Assembly: GCA_903870275.1 (NCBI GenBank)
Contig: CAIQCK010000012.1
Coordinates: 62,001-126,000 of the forward strand
Source: an uncultured bacterium
Lineage (GTDB): Bacteria > Verrucomicrobiota > Verrucomicrobiia > CAIQCK01
Length of the DNA stretch: 64,000 nt
Reading direction: 5' to 3'
In this document: positions 54,597 to 63,800 of the stretch, in pieces
Layout of the letters: each line of letters starts with the position of its first letter
Numbering within the stretch: the stretch's first letter is position 1
Program-made: the position numbers and the translations under genes
The notes under the pieces: model-generated
Told to the model about the DNA's origin: nothing
The model's database searches: none
Seen by the model: the letters and a program-made list of their open reading frames with translations, nothing else

Positions 54597-56045
54597 TCAT
54601 CGGTTTCCTGAGTCGGCGGCGAGCTCCCCAGCTCCCTTGCCGATGTGCGGGACGCCGAAGGCGAGCAGGAGAGAAACCAGGCAGGCACAGGCCCCGAAGA
54701 TGTAGGCGTGGCTGAATCCGGGCACCCACGTCCCCGCATCCGGCGCGAGAGGCACGGCGCTCCCCGGCGCGACACCCGTCTCCGCGTAAAATGTCTCAAA
54801 ACCGTTGACCCCAATCAGCAGGCTGAAATTGCAGAGCGTCCCGAACACGGCGGAGGCGGCCCCTTTTTGTTCCATCGGGGCGGAGCCGAGGACCTGCTTG
54901 GCATTGGAGGCCATGAACAGGGCGTAGCCGAGGGCGATTGCCGCGAGAAAGACAATGACACTGGCAAGCCCCGGCGCACCCAGCACCCGGGCGAAGAGGA
55001 GGCAAGCCGCTGCGGCCACGCCCATGCCCGCGACGCAGAGGCGTGACGGGGCGAACCGGTCGGCCAGCCGGCCCGCGAGGGGCGAAAGGATCATGAAGGT
55101 GACGGAGTAAACCATCAGCACCAAGCCCGCCCGCTCTGTGCTCAGGCCCTTGACCAGTTCGAGGAAGAACGGCATTAGAAAAGCGTTGCCTCCCATGAGG
55201 ATCAGTCCGTACACGGTGACGGCGTTGGCCAGGAGAAAACGCCTTTCCTTCAGAAGAGATGGCGCGATCAGGGGATCTTTCGCCTTCAATTGGCGGACGA
55301 CAAAGAGAAAGCCAGAGACGGCGGAAAGGATAAGTAGCGCCTGGAAACGCAGAGAATCCCAACCCTCCTTTTGTCCCACGTTGAGCGCGAGGACGAAGGA
55401 GACGACACCGAGGATGCTGAGCATGGCGCCCAGGTAATCCAGTTTGCCCATCGGCTTCCTGGCGCCCACCTCCGCAGGGATCGCCCACGAGACGAAGAGA
55501 ATCGCCAGCACGCCGATGGGCACGTTGACGAAGAAGACCCACTGCCATGAAAGCCTCTCCGTCAGAAAGCCGCCCAACGGTGATCCCACGGCGACCCCCA
55601 ACGCGCCGCAGGTGGCCAGGATGCCCATGGCCCCGCCCACTTTGGCCGTTGGGAGAAACCGGGAGACCGCGGCGTAGGTCATGATTACCAGAATGGAGCC
55701 GCCAAGCCCCTGCACGCAGCGAAAGAAGACGAGCAGGCCCAGGCTGGTGGCGAGGCCGCAGAACAGCGAACCGGCGGTGAAGATCGCGTAGCCCCAGAGG
55801 AACAGCGTCCGGGCGCTGACGGCGTCGGCGATGCGCCCGATGAGCATCATGGCCCCGCAGTTGAACAGGAGGTAGCTCATGGTGACCCATGAGACGGCAC
55901 TCGTGTCGGCATGGAAATGCCGGGCGATGGTGGGAAGGGAGATGTTGACCACGTAGATGTCGAGCCGTGCCATGAAGACGGCGACGGCCACGCAGCCGAT
56001 CAGTCGCAGATGCGAGTTATTGTTGGCGATCATGCCGCCGTTCAC
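54597..56045 (-). CDS. DHA2-type (EmrB/QacA) MFS drug/small-molecule exporter
   Basis: A 482-residue MFS transporter. Features of the 14-helix DHA2 family include DIYVVNISLPTIARHF, SWVTMSYLLF, FFRCVQGLGGSILVI and the motif-C region GVAVGSPLGGFLTERLSWQWVFFVNVPIGV. It would export small molecules using the proton gradient. The GTG start at 56045 overlaps the stop of the ATP-grasp gene (GTGA), with an ATG at 56033 as alternative, so ligase and exporter are co-translated. Confidence 0.9.
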   Translation of the reverse strand: MNGGMIANNNSHLRLIGCVAVAVFMARLDIYVVNISLPTIARHFHADTSAVSWVTMSYLLFNCGAMMLIGRIADAVSARTLFLWGYAIFTAGSLFCGLATSLGLLVFFRCVQGLGGSILVIMTYAAVSRFLPTAKVGGAMGILATCGALGVAVGSPLGGFLTERLSWQWVFFVNVPIGVLAILFVSWAIPAEVGARKPMGKLDYLGAMLSILGVVSFVLALNVGQKEGWDSLRFQALLILSAVSGFLFVVRQLKAKDPLIAPSLLKERRFLLANAVTVYGLILMGGNAFLMPFFLELVKGLSTERAGLVLMVYSVTFMILSPLAGRLADRFAPSRLCVAGMGVAAAACLLFARVLGAPGLASVIVFLAAIALGYALFMASNAKQVLGSAPMEQKGAASAVFGTLCNFSLLIGVNGFETFYAETGVAPGSAVPLAPDAGTWVPGFSHAYIFGACACLVSLLLAFGVPHIGKGAGELAADSGNR

Positions 56046-57409
56046 CGGGCATCAATCACGAAGGTGGGAACGATGCTGCCTCCCTGGGCGACGTTGGTGA
56101 TCTCAGCGGTGCTGATCCGGCTCAGCACAGCCGAGTAACCGCCCGGAAAATGGAATGGGTCCGTGTCCTCGTAGAACCCCCGGAGAGCGAAGCCCTTTTC
56201 CAGGAGCGGATACTCCTCCCGGGTGATCTCGATCTTTTCCTGGACGATGTAGTCGCTCTGGACGGCCTCGCGGACGGCGCCGGCCCACTGGGTCTCGTCG
56301 CACCTCCACCCGAGGTGGACTCCATTCCCGCCGGCTGCATGCGCGGGTTTCAGGACGAGGTTGTCCTTATGGTTCTGCACGTAGTCCAGGAGATCAATCC
56401 GGCGGCCTTGGGCATCCGTGGAGTAGCCTTCCCGAAGAATCCGGCCCCAAGGAACGCGCGCGCGGATGGCGGTTGTCTCCTCCTCGGTAAATCCGAAATC
56501 GTGGCTCTCGTCCGTCAGAAGGGCAAAGAGGAACTTGTGGCTCAGCAGTTCGCTCCGGAAGGGGTTCACCATACAGACGGCCTTGTGTTTCACGGCCTGG
56601 AGGAGCGGGGCGATCTCTGCGGCCCGATCCAAACAATCGTCGGTGTGCATGATCCGATAGACAAGGTCCACGACGCGTCCCTTCGCCCGGAGTTTCCCTC
56701 CGTGGAAATCTAGGTCCTCCGGATGGGCCGCCGCCGCTTCGAGACCCAGATTCTCCATGTCCTGGGCGTTGAGGCGGGCGAAGAGATCTTGCATGCCGCC
56801 GGGGAAACTGAGAATGCACATCCGGGGCGTGCCGGCGCCTCCCCAACTCTGCCAGGCGTGCATGAAGGTCTGGATCATGCCGATCTGCACGAGATTCGGC
56901 CGCACGTCGTAGCGCACCTCGTAGGCTTTGTAGAATCCCAGCCCTTGGAAGAGGGGGACAAGCCCGTCGTTGCAGACGCTCCCCATGGGGATGTCGCCGT
57001 TCAATTCCACGAAGCGGACTCCTGCCTCCGTGGTGAAAGAGTCGAAGCGCAGAATAGACCGTCCCGCCGGGGCCGGCGGCTCCAGCGAATGGATAGTCCC
57101 GATCCACTCGTTGAACCCTCCGAGATAATCCGCGTGGCGCTTCTGGTCTTCGAGGACGGCGTCGCGAACCTTGCGGACGGCCCTCGCAAGCACTGACACG
57201 GCACGATGCTCCTGCCTCATTTCATCGGTGGTCACGAACCGCGGCCGGGCCACCATGCAGAAGGGCCTCTCTCCGATGGTCAGGCTCCGGTCCTTTTGAG
57301 ATTGAACAAGGTGTTCGATGATCGATTCCGGCTCGGGCCACGACGACAGCAACTCGTTCCAGTAAAGTATGGCATCGCGGCGCAGGGCGGGGAAACGCGT
57401 GTCTTTCAA
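56042..57409 (-). CDS. Circularly permuted ATP-grasp-like ligase (TTG start)
   Basis: A 455-residue soluble protein. The N-terminal half has GVRFVELNGDIPMGS, like the EYNADTP segment of glutathionylspermidine-synthase-type ligases. The C-terminal half has ATP-grasp features: DNLVLKPAHAAGGNGVHLGW (nucleotide lysine and glycine-rich loop), YIVQEKIEI (Glu) and NVAQGGSIVP (metal-binding Asn and terminal GG). The order suggests a circularly permuted ATP-grasp fold that makes an amide bond. The start is TTG at 57409 with GGAGGA about 8 nt upstream. Coupling to a DHA2 exporter suggests that its product is a secreted peptide-like compound; the product is unknown. Confidence 0.75.
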   Translation of the reverse strand: MKDTRFPALRRDAILYWNELLSSWPEPESIIEHLVQSQKDRSLTIGERPFCMVARPRFVTTDEMRQEHRAVSVLARAVRKVRDAVLEDQKRHADYLGGFNEWIGTIHSLEPPAPAGRSILRFDSFTTEAGVRFVELNGDIPMGSVCNDGLVPLFQGLGFYKAYEVRYDVRPNLVQIGMIQTFMHAWQSWGGAGTPRMCILSFPGGMQDLFARLNAQDMENLGLEAAAAHPEDLDFHGGKLRAKGRVVDLVYRIMHTDDCLDRAAEIAPLLQAVKHKAVCMVNPFRSELLSHKFLFALLTDESHDFGFTEEETTAIRARVPWGRILREGYSTDAQGRRIDLLDYVQNHKDNLVLKPAHAAGGNGVHLGWRCDETQWAGAVREAVQSDYIVQEKIEITREEYPLLEKGFALRGFYEDTDPFHFPGGYSAVLSRISTAEITNVAQGGSIVPTFVIDAR

Positions 57410-57549
57410 GATAGAGCTCCTCCAGAGGGTGTCATGTCTCAGGGATCAATGCGGACGTTTTGAGCCATGTGCGTTTTGAAACACAGGTTCGGAGTAGGAC
57501 ATCGGGCAGGCAGAGTCAATCTAGAACTGCGGACATCGAAAAAATGGTG

Positions 57550-57578
57550 TTGACGGGAGTTGCGCATCTCTGTATTGA
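57550..57578 (+). promoter_or_regulatory. Candidate sigma-70 promoter of the IclR operon
   Basis: TTGACG (57550-57555) and TATTGA (57573-57578) are separated by exactly 17 nt, with the start codon of the IclR gene at 57600, which gives a very short leader. The 190-bp gap is shared with the divergent ATP-grasp gene. TTGAAACACAG near 57476 and ACTGTTTC near 57583 are roughly inverse and could be an operator pair; this is speculative. Confidence 0.6.
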
Positions 57579-57599
57579 AGCAACTGTTTCTCTAATGAA

Positions 57600-58358
57600 A
57601 TGAACCCGGCCCACCAGATTCCGGTTCTGCAAAAAGCCATCGCGGTGTTGAGAGCGGTGGCTGACAGGGAGTGCGAACCCACCAAGCGCGAGCTGGCGCG
57701 GACGTTGAAGATCGCGCCGGCCACCTGCTACCGAATTCTCCAGACCTATGCCCACGCCGGCTGGCTCCAAGTGGACGACAATGGCCGATGCGAACTCGCC
57801 GCCGGCTTGTTCCCTCTGCTTTGCCGGCTGCAGCAAAGCGACCTGTTGTGTCCGCGGATGGTAGAAACGCTGCACAAATTGACGGAGGCCACCGGCGCCA
57901 CCTGCAAGGTGTCCGTGCGCGATGACGACGACGCGCTGACGTTGTTGAGGGTGGATTCTTCCGCGCCGATGGCGCTGGCGGTCCGGCCGGGCGCCCGGTT
58001 TCATCTGACACTCGGCGCATCAGGCTCGATCCTGCTGGGCGCGCTCATGGACAAGGAAGTTGGCAGGATCATCCGTCGCGCCCCCAAGAAGTGCTGGCAA
58101 TGGCAAGAACCCGCCGATGTGCTTCAGCGCGTGCGGGAGGCACGGCAAAAGGGTGTTGTTGTGGACTCCGGCACCTATCGGCCCGACGTCTTCGGCGTCT
58201 CGGCGGCGCTTTACGACGCGAGTGGCCAAACCCGGGCCGCGTTGACGTTGACGGGACTGGTCCACGGCCACACGAAGGCGCAACTGGATGCCTTCCGCGA
58301 ACTTCTGGAGCGCACCGCCGCCAAACTGAACCAACAAACGAAGCTCGGAAAACCATGA
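57600..58358 (+). CDS. IclR family transcriptional regulator
   Basis: A 252-residue regulator. Residues ~6-70 form the winged helix (VLQKAIAVLRAVADRECEPTKRELARTLKIAPATCYRILQ-type helix-turn-helix, split here for length) and residues ~75-250 the effector-binding domain (ATGATCKVSVRDDDDALTLLRVDS, GASGSILLGAL, VVDSGTYRPDVFGVSAALYD). It heads the catabolic operon and overlaps the next start (ATGA at 58355-58358). IclR proteins commonly sense sugar acids or aromatic acids, matching the downstream dehydratase. Likely autoregulatory and local. Confidence 0.9.
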   Translation: MNPAHQIPVLQKAIAVLRAVADRECEPTKRELARTLKIAPATCYRILQTYAHAGWLQVDDNGRCELAAGLFPLLCRLQQSDLLCPRMVETLHKLTEATGATCKVSVRDDDDALTLLRVDSSAPMALAVRPGARFHLTLGASGSILLGALMDKEVGRIIRRAPKKCWQWQEPADVLQRVREARQKGVVVDSGTYRPDVFGVSAALYDASGQTRAALTLTGLVHGHTKAQLDAFRELLERTAAKLNQQTKLGKP

Positions 58359-59545
58359 AAATCATCGATCTGAAAGCACGCACGGTCGCCATTCCACTCA
58401 ACTGCCAGTTGCGCCACAACACCGGCGTGCATCCCGGCTACTTCCTGCGCACCGTCATCGAGATCATCACCGACGAAGGCATCGTCGGCCTTGGCGAAGT
58501 CGGCGGCGGCGACCAGCGCGGCGCGATGATGAAACTGAAGCCGCGCATTTTGGGACTCGATCCCTTCCATCTCGAAGTCATCAAGCTGAAGGTGCTTCGA
58601 AGCATTTACTACCTGTCGAACTCCCGGCTTTACGCAGCCATTGAGATGGCCTGCCTCGACATCCAGGGCAAGGCGCTCAACCGGCCGATGTCGGACCTCA
58701 TCGGCGGCCGCGTGCGCGACACGGTGCCGATGATTGCCTATCTCTTCTGGCGCTATGACCGTCCGGAGGGCGGTGACGACGAGCGCGCCGAAGACATGGC
58801 CGATCTTTGCGAGGAACTGCACGAGACGCTCGGCGTCAACGCGATGAAGCTCAAGGCCGGCGTCATGCCGCCGGACGAGGAAGCGCGCGCGGTGGAACTG
58901 TGCCGCGAGCGGTTGGGGCCGTCGTTTGGATTGCGGATTGACCCGAACGGCACGTGGTCGGTCGCGACGGCCACGCGCATCGGCCGCCGGCTGGAGCCGA
59001 TGAACATGGAATATTTCGAGGATCCGGCTTGGGGACTCGAAGGCAACGCCGCCGTGCGCAAAGCGGTAAGGATTCCCATCGCGACGAACATGTATCCGAA
59101 CAAGTTCGACGACCTCGGCCCCGCCATCCAGCTCGGCGCGGTGGACATCGTGCTCACCGATCTGCACTACTGGGAAGGCCCGCGCGGCGTGAAGGACCTC
59201 GTGGCGGTCTGCCGCACGTTCAACCTCGGCGTGGCGATGCACAGCGGCGCGGAGTTCGGCATCGAACTGGCCGCGATGCTCCACACGGCCTCAACGATCC
59301 CGGAAATGCGTTTCGCCGGCGACGCGCACTATCATTTTCTCAAAGACGATATCATCGAGGGCGGCCTGATGAAATACGTGGACGGCGCGATCGCCGTGCC
59401 GACCGGCCCCGGCCTTGGCGTGAAGCTTGACGAGGAGAAGATGCGCCGCTACGAGAAATACTTTGAGGAGAAAGGCGACTACTACGCCCGATTCCATCAG
59501 GACCCCCGCCGGCCGGATTGGTATCCGATTGTCGGCGGAACATGA
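58355..59545 (+). CDS. Mandelate racemase/muconate lactonizing enzyme family, glucarate dehydratase-like
   Basis: A 396-residue enolase-superfamily enzyme, expected to dehydrate an acid sugar. The catalytic pattern fits the glucarate dehydratase subgroup: KLK lysines (K165, K167), metal ligands D196 (RIDPNG), E222 (YFEDPA) and Asn at 245 (IATNMY, where most relatives have Glu/Asp), D269 and the general-base His296 (AMHSGAEFG). Spacing between these residues agrees with the E. coli enzyme. The exact substrate may be another aldarate or uronate-derived acid. Start overlaps the IclR stop; stop overlaps or abuts the SDR start. Confidence 0.9.
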   Translation: MKIIDLKARTVAIPLNCQLRHNTGVHPGYFLRTVIEIITDEGIVGLGEVGGGDQRGAMMKLKPRILGLDPFHLEVIKLKVLRSIYYLSNSRLYAAIEMACLDIQGKALNRPMSDLIGGRVRDTVPMIAYLFWRYDRPEGGDDERAEDMADLCEELHETLGVNAMKLKAGVMPPDEEARAVELCRERLGPSFGLRIDPNGTWSVATATRIGRRLEPMNMEYFEDPAWGLEGNAAVRKAVRIPIATNMYPNKFDDLGPAIQLGAVDIVLTDLHYWEGPRGVKDLVAVCRTFNLGVAMHSGAEFGIELAAMLHTASTIPEMRFAGDAHYHFLKDDIIEGGLMKYVDGAIAVPTGPGLGVKLDEEKMRRYEKYFEEKGDYYARFHQDPRRPDWYPIVGGT

Positions 59546-59553
59546 GGTACATC

Positions 59554-60315
59554 ATGAAACATTCCCGTCTTAAAGGCCGCGTTGCTGTGGTGACGGGCGC
59601 GTCCCGCGGTATCGGCCGCGCCATTGCGATCGGGCTGGCGCGCGAGGGCGCGTCCGTCGTCGTCAACTATGTCGCCAACGCCGCGATGGCGAACCAAGTC
59701 GTCAACGAGATCCGCGCCGCCGGCAGCGATGCGGTCGCCGTGCGGGCCGACGTGAAAGACCTCGCGCAACACAAAAAACTCGTGGCGGCGACGCTCAGAC
59801 GCTTCGGTCGGATTGACATTCTCGTCAACAACGCCGCGATCACGCGCCGGCAGCCGTTCCTCGAAGCAACGGCCCAAGCATGGGACGAAACCCTGGGCGT
59901 CAACCTCAAAGGCGTCTATTTCCTGTCGCAGACCGTCGCGCGCCGGATGGCGATCCAGCGGTCGGGCAAGATCATCAACATTTCCAGTGTCCACGACGAG
60001 CGCGCGATGATGCACAACTCCGTCTATAACATCTCCAAGGCTGGTCTGGTGATGCTGACGAAATCGCTCGCGCTCGAGCTGGCGGAAAACGGGATTCAAG
60101 TGAACTGCGTCTCGCCCGGCGCGATCCTGACCGACGAGACCCGCGACCGGCTGGCAGACCCCGAGCACCGTGCCCGCGTTCTGGCGAAGATCCCCGGCGG
60201 CCGTATCGGCGAGCCGCAGGACGTGGTGGGCGCGGTGGTGCTGCTGGCGTCGGCAGAATCGGATTACATCACCGGCGCCACGCTCTACGTGGACGGCGGC
60301 ATGTTGTTGCGGTGA
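59554..60315 (+). CDS. SDR family NAD(P)-dependent oxidoreductase
   Basis: A 253-residue short-chain dehydrogenase with cofactor motif TGASRGIG, NNAA, KIINISSV, catalytic Y-x3-K in SVYNISKAG and the C-terminal YITGATLYVDGG typical of classical SDRs. ATG at 59554 has GAGG 6 nt upstream; an ATG at 59542 overlaps the previous stop and is an in-frame alternative. In this operon it most likely oxidises or reduces a sugar acid before or after the dehydratase. Confidence 0.9.
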   Translation: MKHSRLKGRVAVVTGASRGIGRAIAIGLAREGASVVVNYVANAAMANQVVNEIRAAGSDAVAVRADVKDLAQHKKLVAATLRRFGRIDILVNNAAITRRQPFLEATAQAWDETLGVNLKGVYFLSQTVARRMAIQRSGKIINISSVHDERAMMHNSVYNISKAGLVMLTKSLALELAENGIQVNCVSPGAILTDETRDRLADPEHRARVLAKIPGGRIGEPQDVVGAVVLLASAESDYITGATLYVDGGMLLR

Positions 60316-60336
60316 AATTCGTTGAAAGGAACTCCC

Positions 60337-60858
60337 ATGGCATTCGACATCAAACGACGCGGCAAGTTGACGTATTATTACAGGGCCAACCGGCCCGTGT
60401 TCTCGTTCGTCGTCACCGAGGCGTTGCCGGACGGCGACCTCAGGGTTTATCTCGCGGGCCTCACCGGCGGCGAATCGGCCACGCGCAATCTCGGCTTGTC
60501 CGACACGGCCACGATGGATCCCGACAAGGAAATCCCGCGTGTGTTCCAAACGTGGGAGAGCTGGCTGAAGGAAGCGGGCGTCTGCGACTCGATCCAGGAG
60601 TTGGATTTCATTGAGATGCACGCCTTCGGTTGCCAGCCGAAGTCGCCCAGTCCGCTGGCCGATCCTGCAGGTTACACCGCCGAACTGGAGCGGTTGCGGG
60701 CAGCCTACGGGCGCGCCTACGCCGCTTATTTCCGCGATCATCTGCCGGAGCACGGTCTGCCTGCGCGGTTCACGGTCCACGTGATCGATGTGCCGGACAA
60801 AGCGGCGTCGTATGAGTTTTACACGACCGCGCTGTTGCAGCGGGCGTCAAAGAAATAA
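60337..60858 (+). CDS. Conserved-looking hypothetical protein of the catabolic operon
   Basis: A 173-residue soluble protein with no recognised domain. It begins MAFDIKRRGKLTYYYRANRPVFSFVVTEALP, rich in beta strand, has a central Trp-containing helix (VFQTWESWLKEAGVC) and ends TVHVIDVPDKAASYEFYTTALLQ. AAGGA 7 nt upstream supports the ATG at 60337 rather than the TTG at 60322. It is co-transcribed with the SDR and the giant glycosidase-like gene, which is the only clue to its role. Confidence 0.75.
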   Translation: MAFDIKRRGKLTYYYRANRPVFSFVVTEALPDGDLRVYLAGLTGGESATRNLGLSDTATMDPDKEIPRVFQTWESWLKEAGVCDSIQELDFIEMHAFGCQPKSPSPLADPAGYTAELERLRAAYGRAYAAYFRDHLPEHGLPARFTVHVIDVPDKAASYEFYTTALLQRASKK

Positions 60859-60874
60859 TCCAAAGAGTGACAAC

Positions 60875-63800
60875 ATGAAGATGCGCAGCCTCGTAGCCCG
60901 GGACTCCGTCGCGGGAATCCCGCCTCGGAGTGGCGGGCTACGATTCGCATTGCTCGGGGTTGTGCTTGGTGCAGCCCTGGGCCAAACTGCCTTGGCTGCG
61001 CAGGCCGACACGAGAGACGTTCGAATTGTCCGTGACGGTAATCGGATTGAGTTTGGCAACGCTTGTCTTGCGCGCGTGTTCACGACGCGGCCTATGCTCG
61101 CCACCGTAGCCATCATCAACCGGTTGACGGGAAAATCGTTCGATGTGCGCGGGACGGAATTTCTGCTGGACTTGGGCCAGGGCAAGAGCCTCACGGCCTC
61201 CGACTTCAGCGTCGAGGCCGTTACGCCCGATGCGGCCGCTGGCACGCTCACGTTTCGCCTCCGGCACGCCGCGCTGGGTATCGGGGCAGTTGTGCGCTAC
61301 GAGCTAGCGCCAGGCTCGTTTTTTATGCGCAAGCGGTTGACACTGGAAACAGGTTCGACCTGTGTGCGGAGCGTGGAGGTCGAGCGGCTCTCGTTCGGCG
61401 GCGCGCCGCTGGCGACGCTGTTGCCAGATTGCATGAACGTGATTCCGACGGAGCCGGCAAACAACCTGACTCGATGCCCGGAGCCTCATGCCATGGAGAT
61501 TGGGCTTGGTCAGCCGGTGTTCGTTGCCGGCCAGGTGTTCCTCGGTCTCGAACATCCCGCCGGCCACAACGCCTACGACAGGGACGGCATGGTTTTCCTG
61601 CGGCACTATCCAAGCAAGGCTGGACGCATTGAGTGCAAACCGGCGGTGCTGGGTGTCGCGGCGGATCGTCCGCACGAGCGGGTGCGGGATGCGTTCCTGC
61701 GCTATGTAGAGAGCTTGCGGATGCGGCCGGTGAAGCGGTTCACGGAGTTCTTCTTCGACGCGTATGACTCTGACAAAAGGGCGAGACAGATTATGGACAC
61801 GGCGCGTGAGACGCTGCTCAAACGGGGTGTCCGCGTTGACTGCGTGACGCTCAACGGTTGGGCGGAACCGAGGCAGGGCCTGATGGTGCCGCCGCTCAGT
61901 TGGCCGGACTTGCTGAAACAACTCACCGACTACGCGAAGAAGCAACTCGGCTGTCCGCTCGGACTGCACGTCTATACGACTGGTGATAGATCTCCCGCGC
62001 TGCGCGACTGGATCGCGAAACGGTTCGATATGATTTACGTCGAACCAGGTGAGCGAAGCGTAGGGGCATATTGCCTGGCTGACCCGCGCGTAGAGCAGGA
62101 GTTGACGGCCAATCTTGCCCGCTACGTCCACGATCACGACGTGGCGATGTATTACTACGACTGGGGCTCGTTCAACTGCCCGGCTGGCAATCATCGCGGT
62201 CACATGCCGGGCTACGGCACCGAGGCGATTGCCGATGCGTTCATCCGGCAATTGGAAGCCATGCGTGCGGCGCGGCCGGACATTTTCCTCTGCGACACTG
62301 GTTGGTTCAGCCCGTGGTGGCTGCGCTGGTATGACGGTGTCTACTACCAGCCGGGGGGCGACTGGAACAGCCGCCTCGACGGTCCGCCTTCATTTGCCAC
62401 CGTGGACCTGCTCGGCACGTTTCGCGACGCCGGGATGAAACGAAGGTTTGAGAAGCGGCCCTACTACCCCGCCACCGGCTACATCAACCACGGCGCGATC
62501 AGCTACGCGTGGATGGATTGGAAGAAACGTGCGTCTCCGCCGCGGCAGGCGTTTGTTAACTACGTCGCGATGATGTTCCTGCTCGGCCCACAGATCGCCG
62601 AATACATCCTCTCCCTGCCGGAACTGTCGGAGGAAAACCGCGACGATCTCGCTGCGGTTCACCGCTGGGGCCTCGCACGCGATCCGTGGCTATTGGCCGA
62701 CACACGGCCGCTCGGCGGCGACCCGATGAAAGGCCAGGTCTATGGCTTCGCTCACATCGTCAAAGGCAACCGCGGCATCATCGGTCTGCGCAACCCAACG
62801 GTGTTCGAGCGAAGCTTCAGGCTTGTCTGCGACGAGCAAGCAGGCTTCTGGCCTGAGGACGCGCCGTTTGTAGTGACGACATCCTATCCATTCACGCGCG
62901 CGGAGGCGCGCCTGGTGTCCTTTGGCGATACGGTCGAGGTGAGGCTGGCCGCGCATGAGTTGCGCGTGCTGGAGATCGCCGAGCCAGGCGCGATGCCGCG
63001 TCCGGTGACGCTAGGCTGTCGCGAGCAGTTGCTCAAGTCCACGCCGACAAGCACGACCATCGCGTTGTTGGGCGGCGCGGGCGACGCGGTAACCATTGTC
63101 AGCCCGACGCCGATGGAGCGAGTGCTGCTGGACGGTAAACCAAGCGCGATCAAATCGGGCGCACGACAAGCCTCCATCCACCTGCCGCAGCGCGCCGCAG
63201 CCTTGCGGACCGTTCACGCGGAGAACATCTCGCTGCAAGATCGCCGGCCTGAGATCAACCTCCTCTTCACAGCGGACGTGCCCGACGGCGTCAGGGCGAA
63301 ATTGGTGGTCGTGTTCACAGAGATGGCCACCGGCGCGCGTTTCGATGCGTCCATCACTTGCGGCGGCAAGCCGTGCGATGTCGAGGCCCCACATGGGTTG
63401 TTGCGCGACAGCGAAGGCCGCGACACGGGCAAGCGCGCCGCCGCCACGGACTGGAATCTTTTCCGCGCTGAACTGCCCACGGGGCGGTCGGACGTTCGAT
63501 GCGTCTTCCGGCAAACCGAGCCGTCGCTCGCAACATCCGCAGTGGGATCATGGAGGGCGAAGGCGCACGTGTTTGTGGATGCTGCGCAGGATTTTTCGGA
63601 GACGCATCGCATCGAGATTCGCCATCAGCCGGTTGCGGCGAAGCCATTGCCGTCGCTGCCGACACACTGGAACGCTGTCGAGGAAACCCGGACCACGCTC
63701 ATTGACGGCCGCCTCGTCATCTGCGGCACGCCCACCGACCCGCACAACATCGCTTTGGCCACCGGCCCGTGTCCGCCGAACGTCGAGGTGGACAGCACCT

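Noticed and set aside
54597..57409. Classical antibiotic-resistance efflux operon
   Set aside because: The exporter alone would allow it, but its coupled partner is a ligase-like enzyme rather than a membrane fusion protein or TetR/MarR regulator.
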